From JAKOUY01 sp037045185 (lineage in GTDB: Bacteria > Actinomycetota > Acidimicrobiia > Acidimicrobiales > Ilumatobacteraceae): a stretch of DNA of 64,000 nucleotides. Every line of letters begins with the position of its first letter. Positions within the stretch are counted from its first letter, which is position 1. The translations under genes and the position numbers were made by a program. Positions 27,199-36,276 of this stretch are shown one piece after another. The stretch spans positions 62,001-126,000 of the forward strand of contig JBAOHQ010000004.1 in assembly GCA_037045185.1 (NCBI GenBank). The letters are read 5' to 3'. The notes below the pieces were generated by a model. The model was not told the origin of the DNA. It made no database searches and saw only the letters and a list, made by a program, of their open reading frames with translations.

Positions 27199-29034
27199 GT
27201 GATCCAACTCACCGCCCATCACGACGGCTCCGAGCGCTACGTCAGCCACGTCGCCCCCCAACTGGGCGAGACGGTGACGCTGTGGTTGCGGGTCCCACGC
27301 CACCAGGCCGCCGACCACGTGTGGGTCCGCACCGCTCCCGACGCCGAACCGCGCTGGGATGCGGCCGTCGTCGACCGCGCCACGGCGCACGAGACGTGGT
27401 GGCGCGCCGACGTGCCGATGACGAACCCGGTGATGCGCTACCGGTTCCTGCTGCACGGCGGGGCAGCCGGGTACTGCTGGGTCAACGCCGCGGGCGTGTT
27501 CCATCGTGACGTCACCGACGCCAACGACTTCTGGCTGACTTCGGCCGCGCCACCGCCCGCCTGGCTGGACACCGCCGTCGTCTACCAGATCTTCCCCGAC
27601 CGCTTCGCCAGTTCCGGCGCGCCGCGCCACTGGCCCAGTTGGGCGGTCCCGTCGGGCTGGCAGGACCCGATCGACCCCGACTGGCGGGTGTCCACCCGGC
27701 AGATGTTCGGTGGTGACCTGCCCGGCATCCAGGCCCACCTCGACCACATCGTCCACCTCGGCGCCACCGTGCTGTACCTCACGCCGTTCTTCCCGGCAGA
27801 GAGCGCCCACCGCTACAACGCCCAGGCCTTCGACCGGGTGGACGATCTGCTCGGCGGCGACCAGGCGCTAATCGACCTCGTCGCCGGCGCCCACCGCGCC
27901 GGTCTGCGCGTGGTGGGCGATCTCACCACCAACCACACCGGCGACACCCACGACTGGTTCCACGCCGCTCAGAGAGACCGGGCCAGCACCGAGGCCAGCT
28001 TCTACTTCTTCGACGGCGACGGCCCCGAGGACTACGTGGGCTGGTTCGGCGTCAAGACGCTGCCCAAGCTGGACCACCGGGCCCCGGCGCTGGCCGGGCG
28101 GATGCTCGCCGGTGCGGACTCGATCACCGGGCGGTGGTTGCGCCCGCCCTACGACCTCGACGGCTGGCGCATCGACGTGGCCAACATGACCGGACGCCAC
28201 GCCGACGTGGATACCAACCACGCCGTCGCCACCACCATGCGGGCCACGATGGCCGAGGTCCGCCCCGACGCCTGGCTGGTGGCCGAGCACTGCTACGACG
28301 CCTCCGAGGACCTGCGCGGCGACGGCTGGCACGGCACGATGAACTACGCCGGGTTCACCCGGCCGGTGTGGAGCTGGCTCGGCGACCAGGACCACCGCCT
28401 GCAGGTGATGGGGTACCCGGCCGCCCGCCCGTCGCTTGGCGGCAACGCGGTGCGCGACACCATGGTGGAGTTCGTCGCCGCGATGCCGTGGCGCTCGACG
28501 CGCGCCAGCCTCACCCTGCTGGGCTCGCACGACACGGCCAGGTGGCGCTCGGCGGCCGGGAGCCGGGCTCGCCAGATCGCCGGGTTCGGCATGCTGGCCA
28601 CCTACCCGGGCGTGCCGATGGTGTACTACGGCGACGAGGTCGGCCTGCGGGGCGAGCACAGCGACACCGGCCGGGCGCCGATGCCGTGGTCGGCCGAGGC
28701 GTGGGACGGCGTCACGCTTGACGCCTACCGCAGCCTGATCGGCGCCCGCCTGCACTCCACGGCGCTGCAGCGCGGCGGGATGCGCTGGCTGTACGCCGCC
28801 GACGACGTGCTGGTCTACGCCAGGGAATCCGCCGACGACACCGTCGTGGTCCAGGTCTCCCGCGGCCCGCACCCCACCGTGGAACTGGACCTGGCCGCGG
28901 CCGGGATCACCGGCGAACTCGCCGTGGTGTTCGGCCGCCTCGAACACGGCCCGCACCAGGCACCCGGCGCACAGCGCGTTCCCATCTCGGCCGACGAGGC
29001 CTGCGTCAACATCTGGAGGAGCACCCATGGCTGA
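27199..29034 (+). CDS. GH13 glycosidase (cyclomaltodextrinase / neopullulanase type)
   Basis: A 611-residue intracellular alpha-glycosidase. The N-terminal beta-sandwich domain (1-125) precedes the barrel, as in maltogenic amylases. Four GH13 regions are present: DLTTNHTG, GWRIDVAN (nucleophile Asp), WLVAEHC (acid Glu) and LLGSHD (transition-state Asp). There is no signal peptide. It should cut imported maltodextrins or cyclodextrins. GTG 27199 overlaps a palindrome shared in part with the repeat cluster at 12.8 kb. Its stop overlaps the ATPase by 8 nt. Confidence 0.93.
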   Translation: MIQLTAHHDGSERYVSHVAPQLGETVTLWLRVPRHQAADHVWVRTAPDAEPRWDAAVVDRATAHETWWRADVPMTNPVMRYRFLLHGGAAGYCWVNAAGVFHRDVTDANDFWLTSAAPPPAWLDTAVVYQIFPDRFASSGAPRHWPSWAVPSGWQDPIDPDWRVSTRQMFGGDLPGIQAHLDHIVHLGATVLYLTPFFPAESAHRYNAQAFDRVDDLLGGDQALIDLVAGAHRAGLRVVGDLTTNHTGDTHDWFHAAQRDRASTEASFYFFDGDGPEDYVGWFGVKTLPKLDHRAPALAGRMLAGADSITGRWLRPPYDLDGWRIDVANMTGRHADVDTNHAVATTMRATMAEVRPDAWLVAEHCYDASEDLRGDGWHGTMNYAGFTRPVWSWLGDQDHRLQVMGYPAARPSLGGNAVRDTMVEFVAAMPWRSTRASLTLLGSHDTARWRSAAGSRARQIAGFGMLATYPGVPMVYYGDEVGLRGEHSDTGRAPMPWSAEAWDGVTLDAYRSLIGARLHSTALQRGGMRWLYAADDVLVYARESADDTVVVQVSRGPHPTVELDLAAAGITGELAVVFGRLEHGPHQAPGAQRVPISADEACVNIWRSTHG

Positions 29035-30208
29035 CGTCGAACTGGACCAGATCTCCAAGATCTACGAGAACGGCTTCCGGGCGGTGGACGGCTTGTCGCT
29101 GACCATCGCCGACGGCGAGTTCCTCGTGCTCGTCGGACCGTCGGGATGCGGCAAGTCCACGGCCCTGCGGATGGTGGCCGGGCTGGAGGACATCAGCGAG
29201 GGCGAGCTGCGCATCGGCGGGCGGCGGGTCAACGAGGTCCTGCCGCGTGAGCGGGACATCGCCATGGTCTTCCAGAGCTACGCGCTGTATCCGCACATGA
29301 GCGTGGCCGACAACATCTCCTTCGGGCTCAGCCTGCGGCGCATGCCGAAAGAGGAGATCAACGCCCGGGTCACCAAGGCCGCCGACATCCTCGGCCTCAC
29401 CGACTTGCTGCAGCGCCGCCCGAAGATGCTCTCCGGCGGACAGCGCCAGCGCGTCGCCATGGGTCGGGCCATCGTCCGTGACCCGCAGGTGTTCCTGATG
29501 GACGAGCCGCTGTCCAACCTCGACGCCAAGCTGCGCGTCCAGATGCGCAGCGAGATCGCCCGCCTGCAGCACGACATGGGCGTGACCACGATCTACGTCA
29601 CCCACGACCAGATCGAGGCGATGACCATGGCCGACCGTGTCGCCGTGATGCGCAAGGGCGTGCTGCAGCAGGTGGACGCCCCGCACGAGTTGTACGACCG
29701 CCCGGCCAACCTGTTCGTCGCCGGCTTCATCGGCAGCCCGTCGATGAACATGCTCGAGGCCACCATCGAGCGCGACGGCGAACGACTCACCGCCGTCATC
29801 GGGCCGCACCGCCTGGCCCTGCCCGCCGCTGCCGTGGAGGCCTACCCGGGCGTGGCCGGCGAGGTGGGCGGCAAGGTGATCATGGGCATCCGCCCGGAGT
29901 TCTTCGTCCACCCGGCCTCGGCCCTGCCGGAGGACCAGCAGATCACCGTCGTGGCCCGCACCGTGGAGTCGATGGGCGCCGAGGTGCACATCCATTTCGA
30001 GGTCCCGGTGCCCCCCGTGGACACCGAGGACACCCGAGAACTGGCCGAGCACGACGAGACCGGGGGCATCCCCGGCGGCGGCGGAACGATGGTGGTGGCG
30101 CGCGTCGACGGAACGGCGCGGGTGTCGATTGACCAGAACGTGACCCTCGGGGTGCACACTCATCGGTGCCACTTCTTCGATCGCGCCTCTGGAGCCCCTC
30201 TGCGGTGA
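29027..30208 (+). CDS. Sugar ABC transporter ATPase (MsmX/MalK/UgpC type)
   Basis: A 393-residue ATPase with Walker A GPSGCGKST (about 39-47), signature LSGGQRQRVAMGRA, Walker B VFLMDEPLSNLD and the C-terminal TOBE-type regulatory domain from about residue 240. It powers the MalFG permease encoded upstream. ATG 29027 sits inside the GH13 gene end. The stop overlaps malQ (GTGA), so the six genes malE to malQ appear to be one operon. Confidence 0.95.
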   Translation: MADVELDQISKIYENGFRAVDGLSLTIADGEFLVLVGPSGCGKSTALRMVAGLEDISEGELRIGGRRVNEVLPRERDIAMVFQSYALYPHMSVADNISFGLSLRRMPKEEINARVTKAADILGLTDLLQRRPKMLSGGQRQRVAMGRAIVRDPQVFLMDEPLSNLDAKLRVQMRSEIARLQHDMGVTTIYVTHDQIEAMTMADRVAVMRKGVLQQVDAPHELYDRPANLFVAGFIGSPSMNMLEATIERDGERLTAVIGPHRLALPAAAVEAYPGVAGEVGGKVIMGIRPEFFVHPASALPEDQQITVVARTVESMGAEVHIHFEVPVPPVDTEDTRELAEHDETGGIPGGGGTMVVARVDGTARVSIDQNVTLGVHTHRCHFFDRASGAPLR

Positions 30209-32073
30209 TTGCCACCACACCCTCGAAACCCGCCCCAATCCTCACCAGCTACCTCGACGCCAAGGCCAAGCGGATCCGCGCCACGCCGGCCGCCCTGGAG
30301 GGCGTGCGCGCCGCGCTGGGCGACGCCGGGCAGGGCCGTGACCGCGCCCTCGACGTCGTCGTCGCCTGGGACGGCGTCCTGCCTGCCCTGCCGAAGGCGG
30401 TCAGCGTCGTGCTCGAGTCCGGCGTCGAGCACCCAGACAACCGCGCCGCGGTGCCACTCGGTTACCACACCCTCACCCGCTCCGGCCAGGCCATCGGTAC
30501 GGTCATCGCCGCACCGCGCTTCGCCCCCGCCGCCCGGCCCGGCCGGTGGGGAGTGTTCCTGCCGCTGTACGCCCTGCGCCACCATCACGACACCTCGCTG
30601 GCGAACTATCACGACCTGGGGGCGCTGTTCGAGTGGTTGCACTGGCGCGGCGGGGACACCCTGCTGACCCTGCCGCTGCTGCCGATGTATCTCGACGAGC
30701 CCGCCGACTGGAGCCCGTACTCACCGGTCAGCCGGCGGATGTGGAACGAGCTGTACGTCAACCTCGAGGCCGAGGGCGCCCCGCCAGCCACCGAGGCGCC
30801 GCTGCCGGTCGACGACCTGCTCGACTACCCGGTGCTGCACCGTTTGCACACCGCCCGCCTCGATGCCCTGGCCGAGATCCGCTGGCACGACGCCGCCCTG
30901 CAGCGCTTCGTCAGTGAGCACCCGCTGGTGGCCAAGTACGCCGCCTATCGCGGCGCCCAGGCCCGGCTCGGGCGCAACTGGCGCACCTGGAAGACGGCCC
31001 CTGGAACGCTGCCCTCGGCGCGAGACGTGGACCCGGTGGTGCAGCGCCGCCATCTCGTCGGTTCGTGGCTGGCAACCCGCCAGCTGACGGAGGTCGCCGA
31101 CGCCGCGGCCGGCCGCGGCCAGAGCCTGGCCCTCGACGTGGCCCTCGGTGCCCACGGCGACGGCTTCGACGTGTGGAACGAGGGCGACCTGTTCGTGCCC
31201 GGCGTGTCCGTCGGTGCTCCGCCCGACCCGGTGTTCGTGGGCGGCCAGGACTGGGGTTTCCCGCCGGTCCACCCGGCGCGCTCGCGGGCCACCGGCCACC
31301 GCTACTTCCGCGAGACCATCCGCCATCACCTGCGCTTCGCCACACTGCTGCGCCTCGACCATGTGATGGGCCTGGCCCGGCAGTGGTGGGTGCCCCACGG
31401 CCACGCGGCCACCGACGGCGCCTATGTGAGCTACCCGCTGGACGAGATGCTGGCGATCACCTGCCTGGAGGCCGCCCTGGCCGGCGCCGTGGTGGTGGGC
31501 GAGAACCTGGGGATCGTCCCGCCGGCGGTGAACCAGGGCCTGGCCGATCACCACCTGCTCGGCATCCATGTGGCCGGCGACGTCCTCGGCGCCTACGGAA
31601 CGAAGCGGTCGATCCGCTCGACCCGCCACGAGGTGGCCATGCTCACCACCCACGACGGTGTGCCCTTCGCCGGGTGGTGGAACGGGCTCGACGTGGAGCG
31701 CGCCTTTCGTCATGGCCTGATCGACGAGGTCACCCGCGAGCGTCGGCTCACCCGGCGTGTCGACGAGCGCGCCGGGGTGGTGGGGCAGATGGCGGGCGAG
31801 GGGCGGCTGCACGACCCGACCAGCCTGGGCGCCACGATGGTGGCCGTCGCCGAGGACCTCGCCGCCCAGGACGCCACGATCGCCATCTTCAACCTCGAGG
31901 ACTTCTGGCTGGAGGACCGCCCGCAGAACACACCGGGGACGTTCCAGGAGGAACCGAACTGGCGGCGCACCGCGGCGTTGACCCTCGACGACCTGCACCA
32001 CGATGCCGGCATCGACGAGACCTGCCGGCGGATCCGCACCGCCCGGGCGCAGTCCGCTGCCCGCCGCGGCTGA
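30205..32073 (+). CDS. malQ: 4-alpha-glucanotransferase (amylomaltase, GH77)
   Basis: A 622-residue GH77 enzyme that transfers glucan segments between maltodextrins and releases glucose. Catalytic motifs are RLDHVMGL (nucleophile Asp, about 387-394), GENLG (Glu) and TTHDGVPFAGWW (Asp). The 250s-type loop region lies in GFDVWNEGDLF. It completes the intracellular maltodextrin pathway together with the GH13 enzyme. GTG 30205 overlaps the ATPase stop. Confidence 0.95.
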   Translation: MIATTPSKPAPILTSYLDAKAKRIRATPAALEGVRAALGDAGQGRDRALDVVVAWDGVLPALPKAVSVVLESGVEHPDNRAAVPLGYHTLTRSGQAIGTVIAAPRFAPAARPGRWGVFLPLYALRHHHDTSLANYHDLGALFEWLHWRGGDTLLTLPLLPMYLDEPADWSPYSPVSRRMWNELYVNLEAEGAPPATEAPLPVDDLLDYPVLHRLHTARLDALAEIRWHDAALQRFVSEHPLVAKYAAYRGAQARLGRNWRTWKTAPGTLPSARDVDPVVQRRHLVGSWLATRQLTEVADAAAGRGQSLALDVALGAHGDGFDVWNEGDLFVPGVSVGAPPDPVFVGGQDWGFPPVHPARSRATGHRYFRETIRHHLRFATLLRLDHVMGLARQWWVPHGHAATDGAYVSYPLDEMLAITCLEAALAGAVVVGENLGIVPPAVNQGLADHHLLGIHVAGDVLGAYGTKRSIRSTRHEVAMLTTHDGVPFAGWWNGLDVERAFRHGLIDEVTRERRLTRRVDERAGVVGQMAGEGRLHDPTSLGATMVAVAEDLAAQDATIAIFNLEDFWLEDRPQNTPGTFQEEPNWRRTAALTLDDLHHDAGIDETCRRIRTARAQSAARRG

Positions 32074-32213
32074 CCCGTCGCGCCCGGCCACGTCGTGGCA
32101 CAGGTCCGCCGGTTCCTGGCCACGGCGCGCCGCGGCCAGGCCCGCCACCGGCCCAGGCTGAACTCGGGGATGCCGGTGAACGCCGCGGCCATCAGCCGCC
32201 GCGTGGGCCGCGG

Positions 32214-32793
32214 TCAGCCGGCTGCCACGTCCAGTTGGGCCTGGGTGATCCCGCAGCGGAACCCAGCCTGGCGGAGCAGTTCGTTCACCGGTTCGGGCCG
32301 CGGCGTGCTGGCGATGCCCATCGCCAGCAGGTCGGCCTCGGGGGTGGTGGCGATCAGGTCGTCGGTGGCACAGCGGGCCACGCCGGGGGTCACCCCGCCC
32401 TTGGTGGTCGAGCGCGTCGTAGAACGCGCCGGCCACCAAGCCCGCTGGCCGTTCGGCCGGGCCGGGCGGCAGCGTCGTGGTGGTCGTGGTCGACGAGGTG
32501 GTGGGCGCCGCCGTCTCCCCCGGCGCCAGCACTGGCGTGGTGGTGGGGATCGTCGTGGTGGTGGTCGTGGTCGACGTGGTCGACGTGGTCGTGGTGGGGA
32601 TCGTCGCCGGGGCCTCCACCGCCGACGTGTGGGTCACGGCCTCGGCCACCGGCCGGCGGTGCTCCACCGCCCGGGACACCATCACCCCGCCGATGACGGC
32701 GGCGATCACCCCGCCGGCCAGGGCCGGGAGGTGCCGGCGGTCGATGCCGCCGGACCACGCCGCGGCGGTATCACCGAGCGCGCAGCAGGCCAC
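32214..32793 (-). CDS. Thr-rich membrane-anchored protein, frameshifted
   Basis: About 192 residues after correction. A short cytoplasmic segment leads into one helix (LPALAGGVIAAVIGGVMV), then a mucin-like Thr/Ser/Pro linker of roughly 60 residues. A compact C-terminal domain follows: FYDALVTKGGVTPGVARCATDDLIATT, then LAMGIAST, then FRCGITQAQLD. It contains two Cys, perhaps disulfide-bonded. One extra base near 32412 breaks the frame. The domain layout suggests an exported, tethered protein. I do not recognise the family. The GTG start overlaps the transporter gene end by 23 nt. Confidence 0.6.
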
Positions 32794-35245
32794 GGTGATC
32801 AGCGGCCGTCAGCAGCGGCGGCACCACCACCAGCGCAGCGAGCAGGGCGACGGCGATGTTGATCGTGACCACCATGCCGAAGTCGGCCAACAGCGGCAGG
32901 GTGGAGAACATCAGCACGGCGAAGCCGCCCAGCGTGGTGAGCGCCGAGACGAAGAACGCCCGGCCGGTGCGTTCGGCGGCCACCCGGTTGCTGTCCTCCG
33001 GTGTCAGGCCGCGCCGCCGTTCCTCGAAGTACCGGTCGACGAGCAGGATCGAGAACTCGGCGCAGGTGGCGACCACGAGCGGCCCGCCCACGGTGGTGAG
33101 CGGGCTGAGGGTGATGTCCAGAACGCGCACGAGCACCGCCGAGGTGCCGACGGCCAGCAGCACCGGGATCATCGTCAGCAGGCCGCGGACCAGGCTTCGG
33201 TAGCGCAGGATGACGAAGGCGGCCACCAGCAGGACGGCGACGATGGTCAGCTCGGCCCGGTTGGCGGTGATGTTGTCCAGCAGACCCACGCCCACCACCG
33301 CCAGCCCGCCGGTGGTAGCACTGCTGCGCAGCGGCAGCGGGGCGGCGCCCTGCGCCGGGCGGGCGATGGCCGCCTGGACGTTGTCCAGCACCACCGAGCG
33401 GCGCTCCAACGACGAGGGGCCGACCTGGAACAGCACCTGGGCGGCGCCGCCGCTCTGGCCCACGAGCGACTCCTGGATCACCTTCGGGGCGACGCGGTAG
33501 GCCTCCAGCATGTCCAGGCCGGTGGGCGCCAGCGTGGTGGTACCCGGCACCTCGGTCAGCCAGCCGACCGTGGTGGCCAGGCTGGACGCCTCGGCCAGTT
33601 CGGGGTTGTCGGCAAGCGATCGCTCGACGAGGTCGAACACGAACGCGCCCATCTGATCGGTGAACACGCCGTTGGGCACGGCCGACGCGTCCGACGGGAG
33701 CGTTGCCGTGGGGTCGACCCCTGTCTCGATGAACACGCCCAGCGTCGAAGCGAACCCGGTCTCGTGCTCCAGCACGCGGACGTTGCGAACCGATTCGCTG
33801 GACGGGTTGGCCCAGTTGATCGGGTCGCTCTCGATGCGCGTCCCGCCCTCCAGGGCGACGCCCAGCACCGGGATCCCGACGGCCAGGACCACCAGCGGCA
33901 GCACCGTCGCCTTCGGCAGCCGGCCGAGGGTCTGGACCGTTCGCTCGACCCAGCTCACCGTGGGCGCCTTGGTGGACGGCGAGCGCCGCTCGCGGGCGCC
34001 GATCAGCGCGGTGGGCACCACCAGCCCGGCCACGAGCAGGGCGACGATCCCCAGCGTCAGCAGCACACCGAAGTCCTGCACCATCGGCACCTTGCTGATC
34101 TTGACGACGAGGAAGGCGATCGACGCGGCGATGGTGGCCGACAGCAGCGGCGGGCCCATGTGGCGCATCGTCTCGGCGAACGGGTTGCGCTCGTGGTCCA
34201 GCCAGTGCTCCTCCTCGATCCGGTTCTGGATCTGGATGGCGAACTCGATGCCCAACCCGATCAGGATCGGCAGGCCGGCGATGGTGACCAGCGACAGCTT
34301 GGTGCCGGTGAACCCGAAGAGCCCGAAACCCCAGGCCACGCCGATGGCCATCCCGAGCAGCGGGAGCAGGCGCCAGCGGACCTTGAAGGCGACGATCAGG
34401 ATGACCATCATCACCAGCACGGCGATGCCGCCGAGGACCATCATCCCGCCCTGCAGGTAGTCGTTGATGTCCGTCAGGAACGTCGGGGTGCCGGTGGCGA
34501 TGACCGAGGCGTTCTCGAACTGGTGCGTGGCCAGGGCCGCCTTGACGGCGCTCGAACCCTGCGACAGCACGTCCAGCGAGGCGTTGCCGGTCAGCACCGC
34601 GGCGAGGATGGCGTGGCGCGAATCGGGGATGAACGCCCGCAGCGACCTGCGGATCTTGAGTTGGTCGACCGCCGGAGCGGTGATCGACCCGTCGGCCGCC
34701 GCGGTGAAGCCGTCGTTGCCGAACAGCAGGAACTTCACCCACTCGGGGTTGTCGAAGGACTGCGCCCCCGCCGCGCCGAGGCGGGCCAGCGTCAGCGCCG
34801 AGTCGGCGTCACGCAGCTTCTGGGCCGCTGGGTCCGGTTCCCGTTCACGGGTGCGATTGAGGATGTTGACGGCCACGCCCTTGGTGACGATGTCCTGGGT
34901 CCACTGCAGCAGGCTGACCGGGGTGATCACCGCCTGGATGGCCGGGGATCCGGCCAGGTCGGTCTCCATCCCGGCGAAGGAGGCGATGTTGCCCGCGGTG
35001 AACAGGTCGGCCACCGTCTTGCCCTCGGGGGCGGTAAACAGCACGACCATGTTCTCGCCGCCGAACAGCGTCTGGTAGCGCTCGTTGTCCCTGGCCACCT
35101 GGGACGCCGGATCCAGGTAGCTGTCCTGCCCGGTGGCGAAGCCGAGCTTGCCCAGCCCGATCGCCAGCAGCGCCGTGACGATCAGCACCCCCGCCATGGT
35201 CGCCAGCGTGCGCCGACCCAGCCATTGCCCCAACCTGCTCCACAT
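32771..35245 (-). CDS. MMPL/RND-superfamily transporter
   Basis: An 824-residue RND protein with two repeats of one helix, a large periplasmic domain and five helices. TM4-like segments read GLPILIGLGIEFAIQIQNRIEEE and GGPLVVATCAEFSILLVDRYFEERR. This resembles MmpL/HpnN-type lipid exporters. ATG 35245 is preferred to ATG 35254 because GGGGAGG sits 9 nt before it, whereas it abuts the upstream ATG. It is cotranscribed with the Thr-rich protein. Cargo unknown, probably a lipid. Confidence 0.9.
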   Translation of the reverse strand: MWSRLGQWLGRRTLATMAGVLIVTALLAIGLGKLGFATGQDSYLDPASQVARDNERYQTLFGGENMVVLFTAPEGKTVADLFTAGNIASFAGMETDLAGSPAIQAVITPVSLLQWTQDIVTKGVAVNILNRTREREPDPAAQKLRDADSALTLARLGAAGAQSFDNPEWVKFLLFGNDGFTAAADGSITAPAVDQLKIRRSLRAFIPDSRHAILAAVLTGNASLDVLSQGSSAVKAALATHQFENASVIATGTPTFLTDINDYLQGGMMVLGGIAVLVMMVILIVAFKVRWRLLPLLGMAIGVAWGFGLFGFTGTKLSLVTIAGLPILIGLGIEFAIQIQNRIEEEHWLDHERNPFAETMRHMGPPLLSATIAASIAFLVVKISKVPMVQDFGVLLTLGIVALLVAGLVVPTALIGARERRSPSTKAPTVSWVERTVQTLGRLPKATVLPLVVLAVGIPVLGVALEGGTRIESDPINWANPSSESVRNVRVLEHETGFASTLGVFIETGVDPTATLPSDASAVPNGVFTDQMGAFVFDLVERSLADNPELAEASSLATTVGWLTEVPGTTTLAPTGLDMLEAYRVAPKVIQESLVGQSGGAAQVLFQVGPSSLERRSVVLDNVQAAIARPAQGAAPLPLRSSATTGGLAVVGVGLLDNITANRAELTIVAVLLVAAFVILRYRSLVRGLLTMIPVLLAVGTSAVLVRVLDITLSPLTTVGGPLVVATCAEFSILLVDRYFEERRRGLTPEDSNRVAAERTGRAFFVSALTTLGGFAVLMFSTLPLLADFGMVVTINIAVALLAALVVVPPLLTAADHRGLLRAR

Positions 35246-35382
35246 GGCGCTCATCCTCCCCGACAGCGATCCGATCGTAGAACCGCAACGGCCCCTTTCC
35301 GAATCCGCCGACGGGCTGTAACGTCCGTTCCATCGTTGCCAGGCAGGCGGCCAGGCGACTCCACGACCCGGGGAGGGTTCAT

Positions 35383-36213
35383 ATGATCACATCAAAACTC
35401 CGCATAGCGCTCGGCGTCATGGCTGGCGTTGCCACGTTCGCCGCGGCAGCCACGCCGGCCTACGCGATCCGCTTCGGCGTCGCCGATAGCGGCGAGCACC
35501 CCTACGTCGGCCTGATGGTGGCCTTCAAGAACGGCGCACCGCAGTGGCGCTGCTCGGGCACGCTGCTCAGCGACACCGTGTTCCTCACCGCCGGGCACTG
35601 CACCTCGGGCGCCGATCACGTCGAGATCTGGTTCGACGAGCACGTCATCCGCCGGTCGGAGGACCCGGTCAACGGGACCTATCCGTTCGGTCCCGGCCAG
35701 GCGTCGGGTACTCCGTTCACCCACCCGCAGTTCACCGATGCGGCGTTCTACCAGTTCGACGTCGGCGTGGTCGTCCTCGACCGCAACGACAGCGGCGTGA
35801 CTCAGTACGGCAAGCTGCCAGCGCAGGGCGCCTGGGATCCCTATCTGGTCCCCGGCGGCAAGAAGGGCAAGACGGCCGAGCCGGTGGGCTACGGCCTGCA
35901 GTGGTCCAGGCCGGACAACAACCCGCACCCGTCGACCGCGAACCTGGACCGCAAGAAGGCCAACACGCGGATCATCGGTGACAGCTACGGCGGCAACACG
36001 GGTCAGGGCACGTACATCATCTTCTCCGGCAATGCCGACACCGGCGGGACGTGCTTCGGGGACTCCGGCGGCCCGATCTTCATGGGCACCAACAGCAAGG
36101 TGGTTGGCGCGGTGACCTCGTTCGGCAAGAGCCCGACGTGCGGCGGCCAGGGCGGCGGGTACCGCATCGACCAGGCCGACGACCTGGCATTCATCAACAG
36201 CTTCCTGGGCTGA
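35383..36213 (+). CDS. Secreted trypsin-like serine protease (S1)
   Basis: A 276-residue secreted protease. The signal peptide is about residues 1-28 (ending TPAYA). The catalytic triad is His in LTAGHC, Asp in YQFDVGVV and Ser in CFGDSGGPIF. It has several Cys that could form disulfides. GGGGAGGG lies 6 nt before ATG 35383, so this is a leadered mRNA, like other exported products in the window. Substrate unknown. Confidence 0.92.
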   Translation: MITSKLRIALGVMAGVATFAAAATPAYAIRFGVADSGEHPYVGLMVAFKNGAPQWRCSGTLLSDTVFLTAGHCTSGADHVEIWFDEHVIRRSEDPVNGTYPFGPGQASGTPFTHPQFTDAAFYQFDVGVVVLDRNDSGVTQYGKLPAQGAWDPYLVPGGKKGKTAEPVGYGLQWSRPDNNPHPSTANLDRKKANTRIIGDSYGGNTGQGTYIIFSGNADTGGTCFGDSGGPIFMGTNSKVVGAVTSFGKSPTCGGQGGGYRIDQADDLAFINSFLG

Positions 36214-36243
36214 CCAACCCGTCGTACGGACGCGAGCGCAGGG

Positions 36244-36265
36244 GGCGGCGCCGATCGGCGCCGCC
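36244..36265. terminator. GC palindrome between converging genes
   Basis: A perfect 22-bp palindrome (arms GGCGGCGCCGA and its complement) lies between the protease and metY 3' ends. There is no T-run on either strand. It probably acts as a bidirectional terminator or 3'-end block. Confidence 0.55.
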
Positions 36266-36276
36266 ACCTCGGCGCG

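Noticed and set aside
32477..35386. A 969-codon open frame on the plus strand opposite the MMPL transporter
   Set aside because: It is a GC-rich antisense shadow: His/Arg/Gly/Gln-rich, without domains, while the minus strand encodes a complete RND protein.
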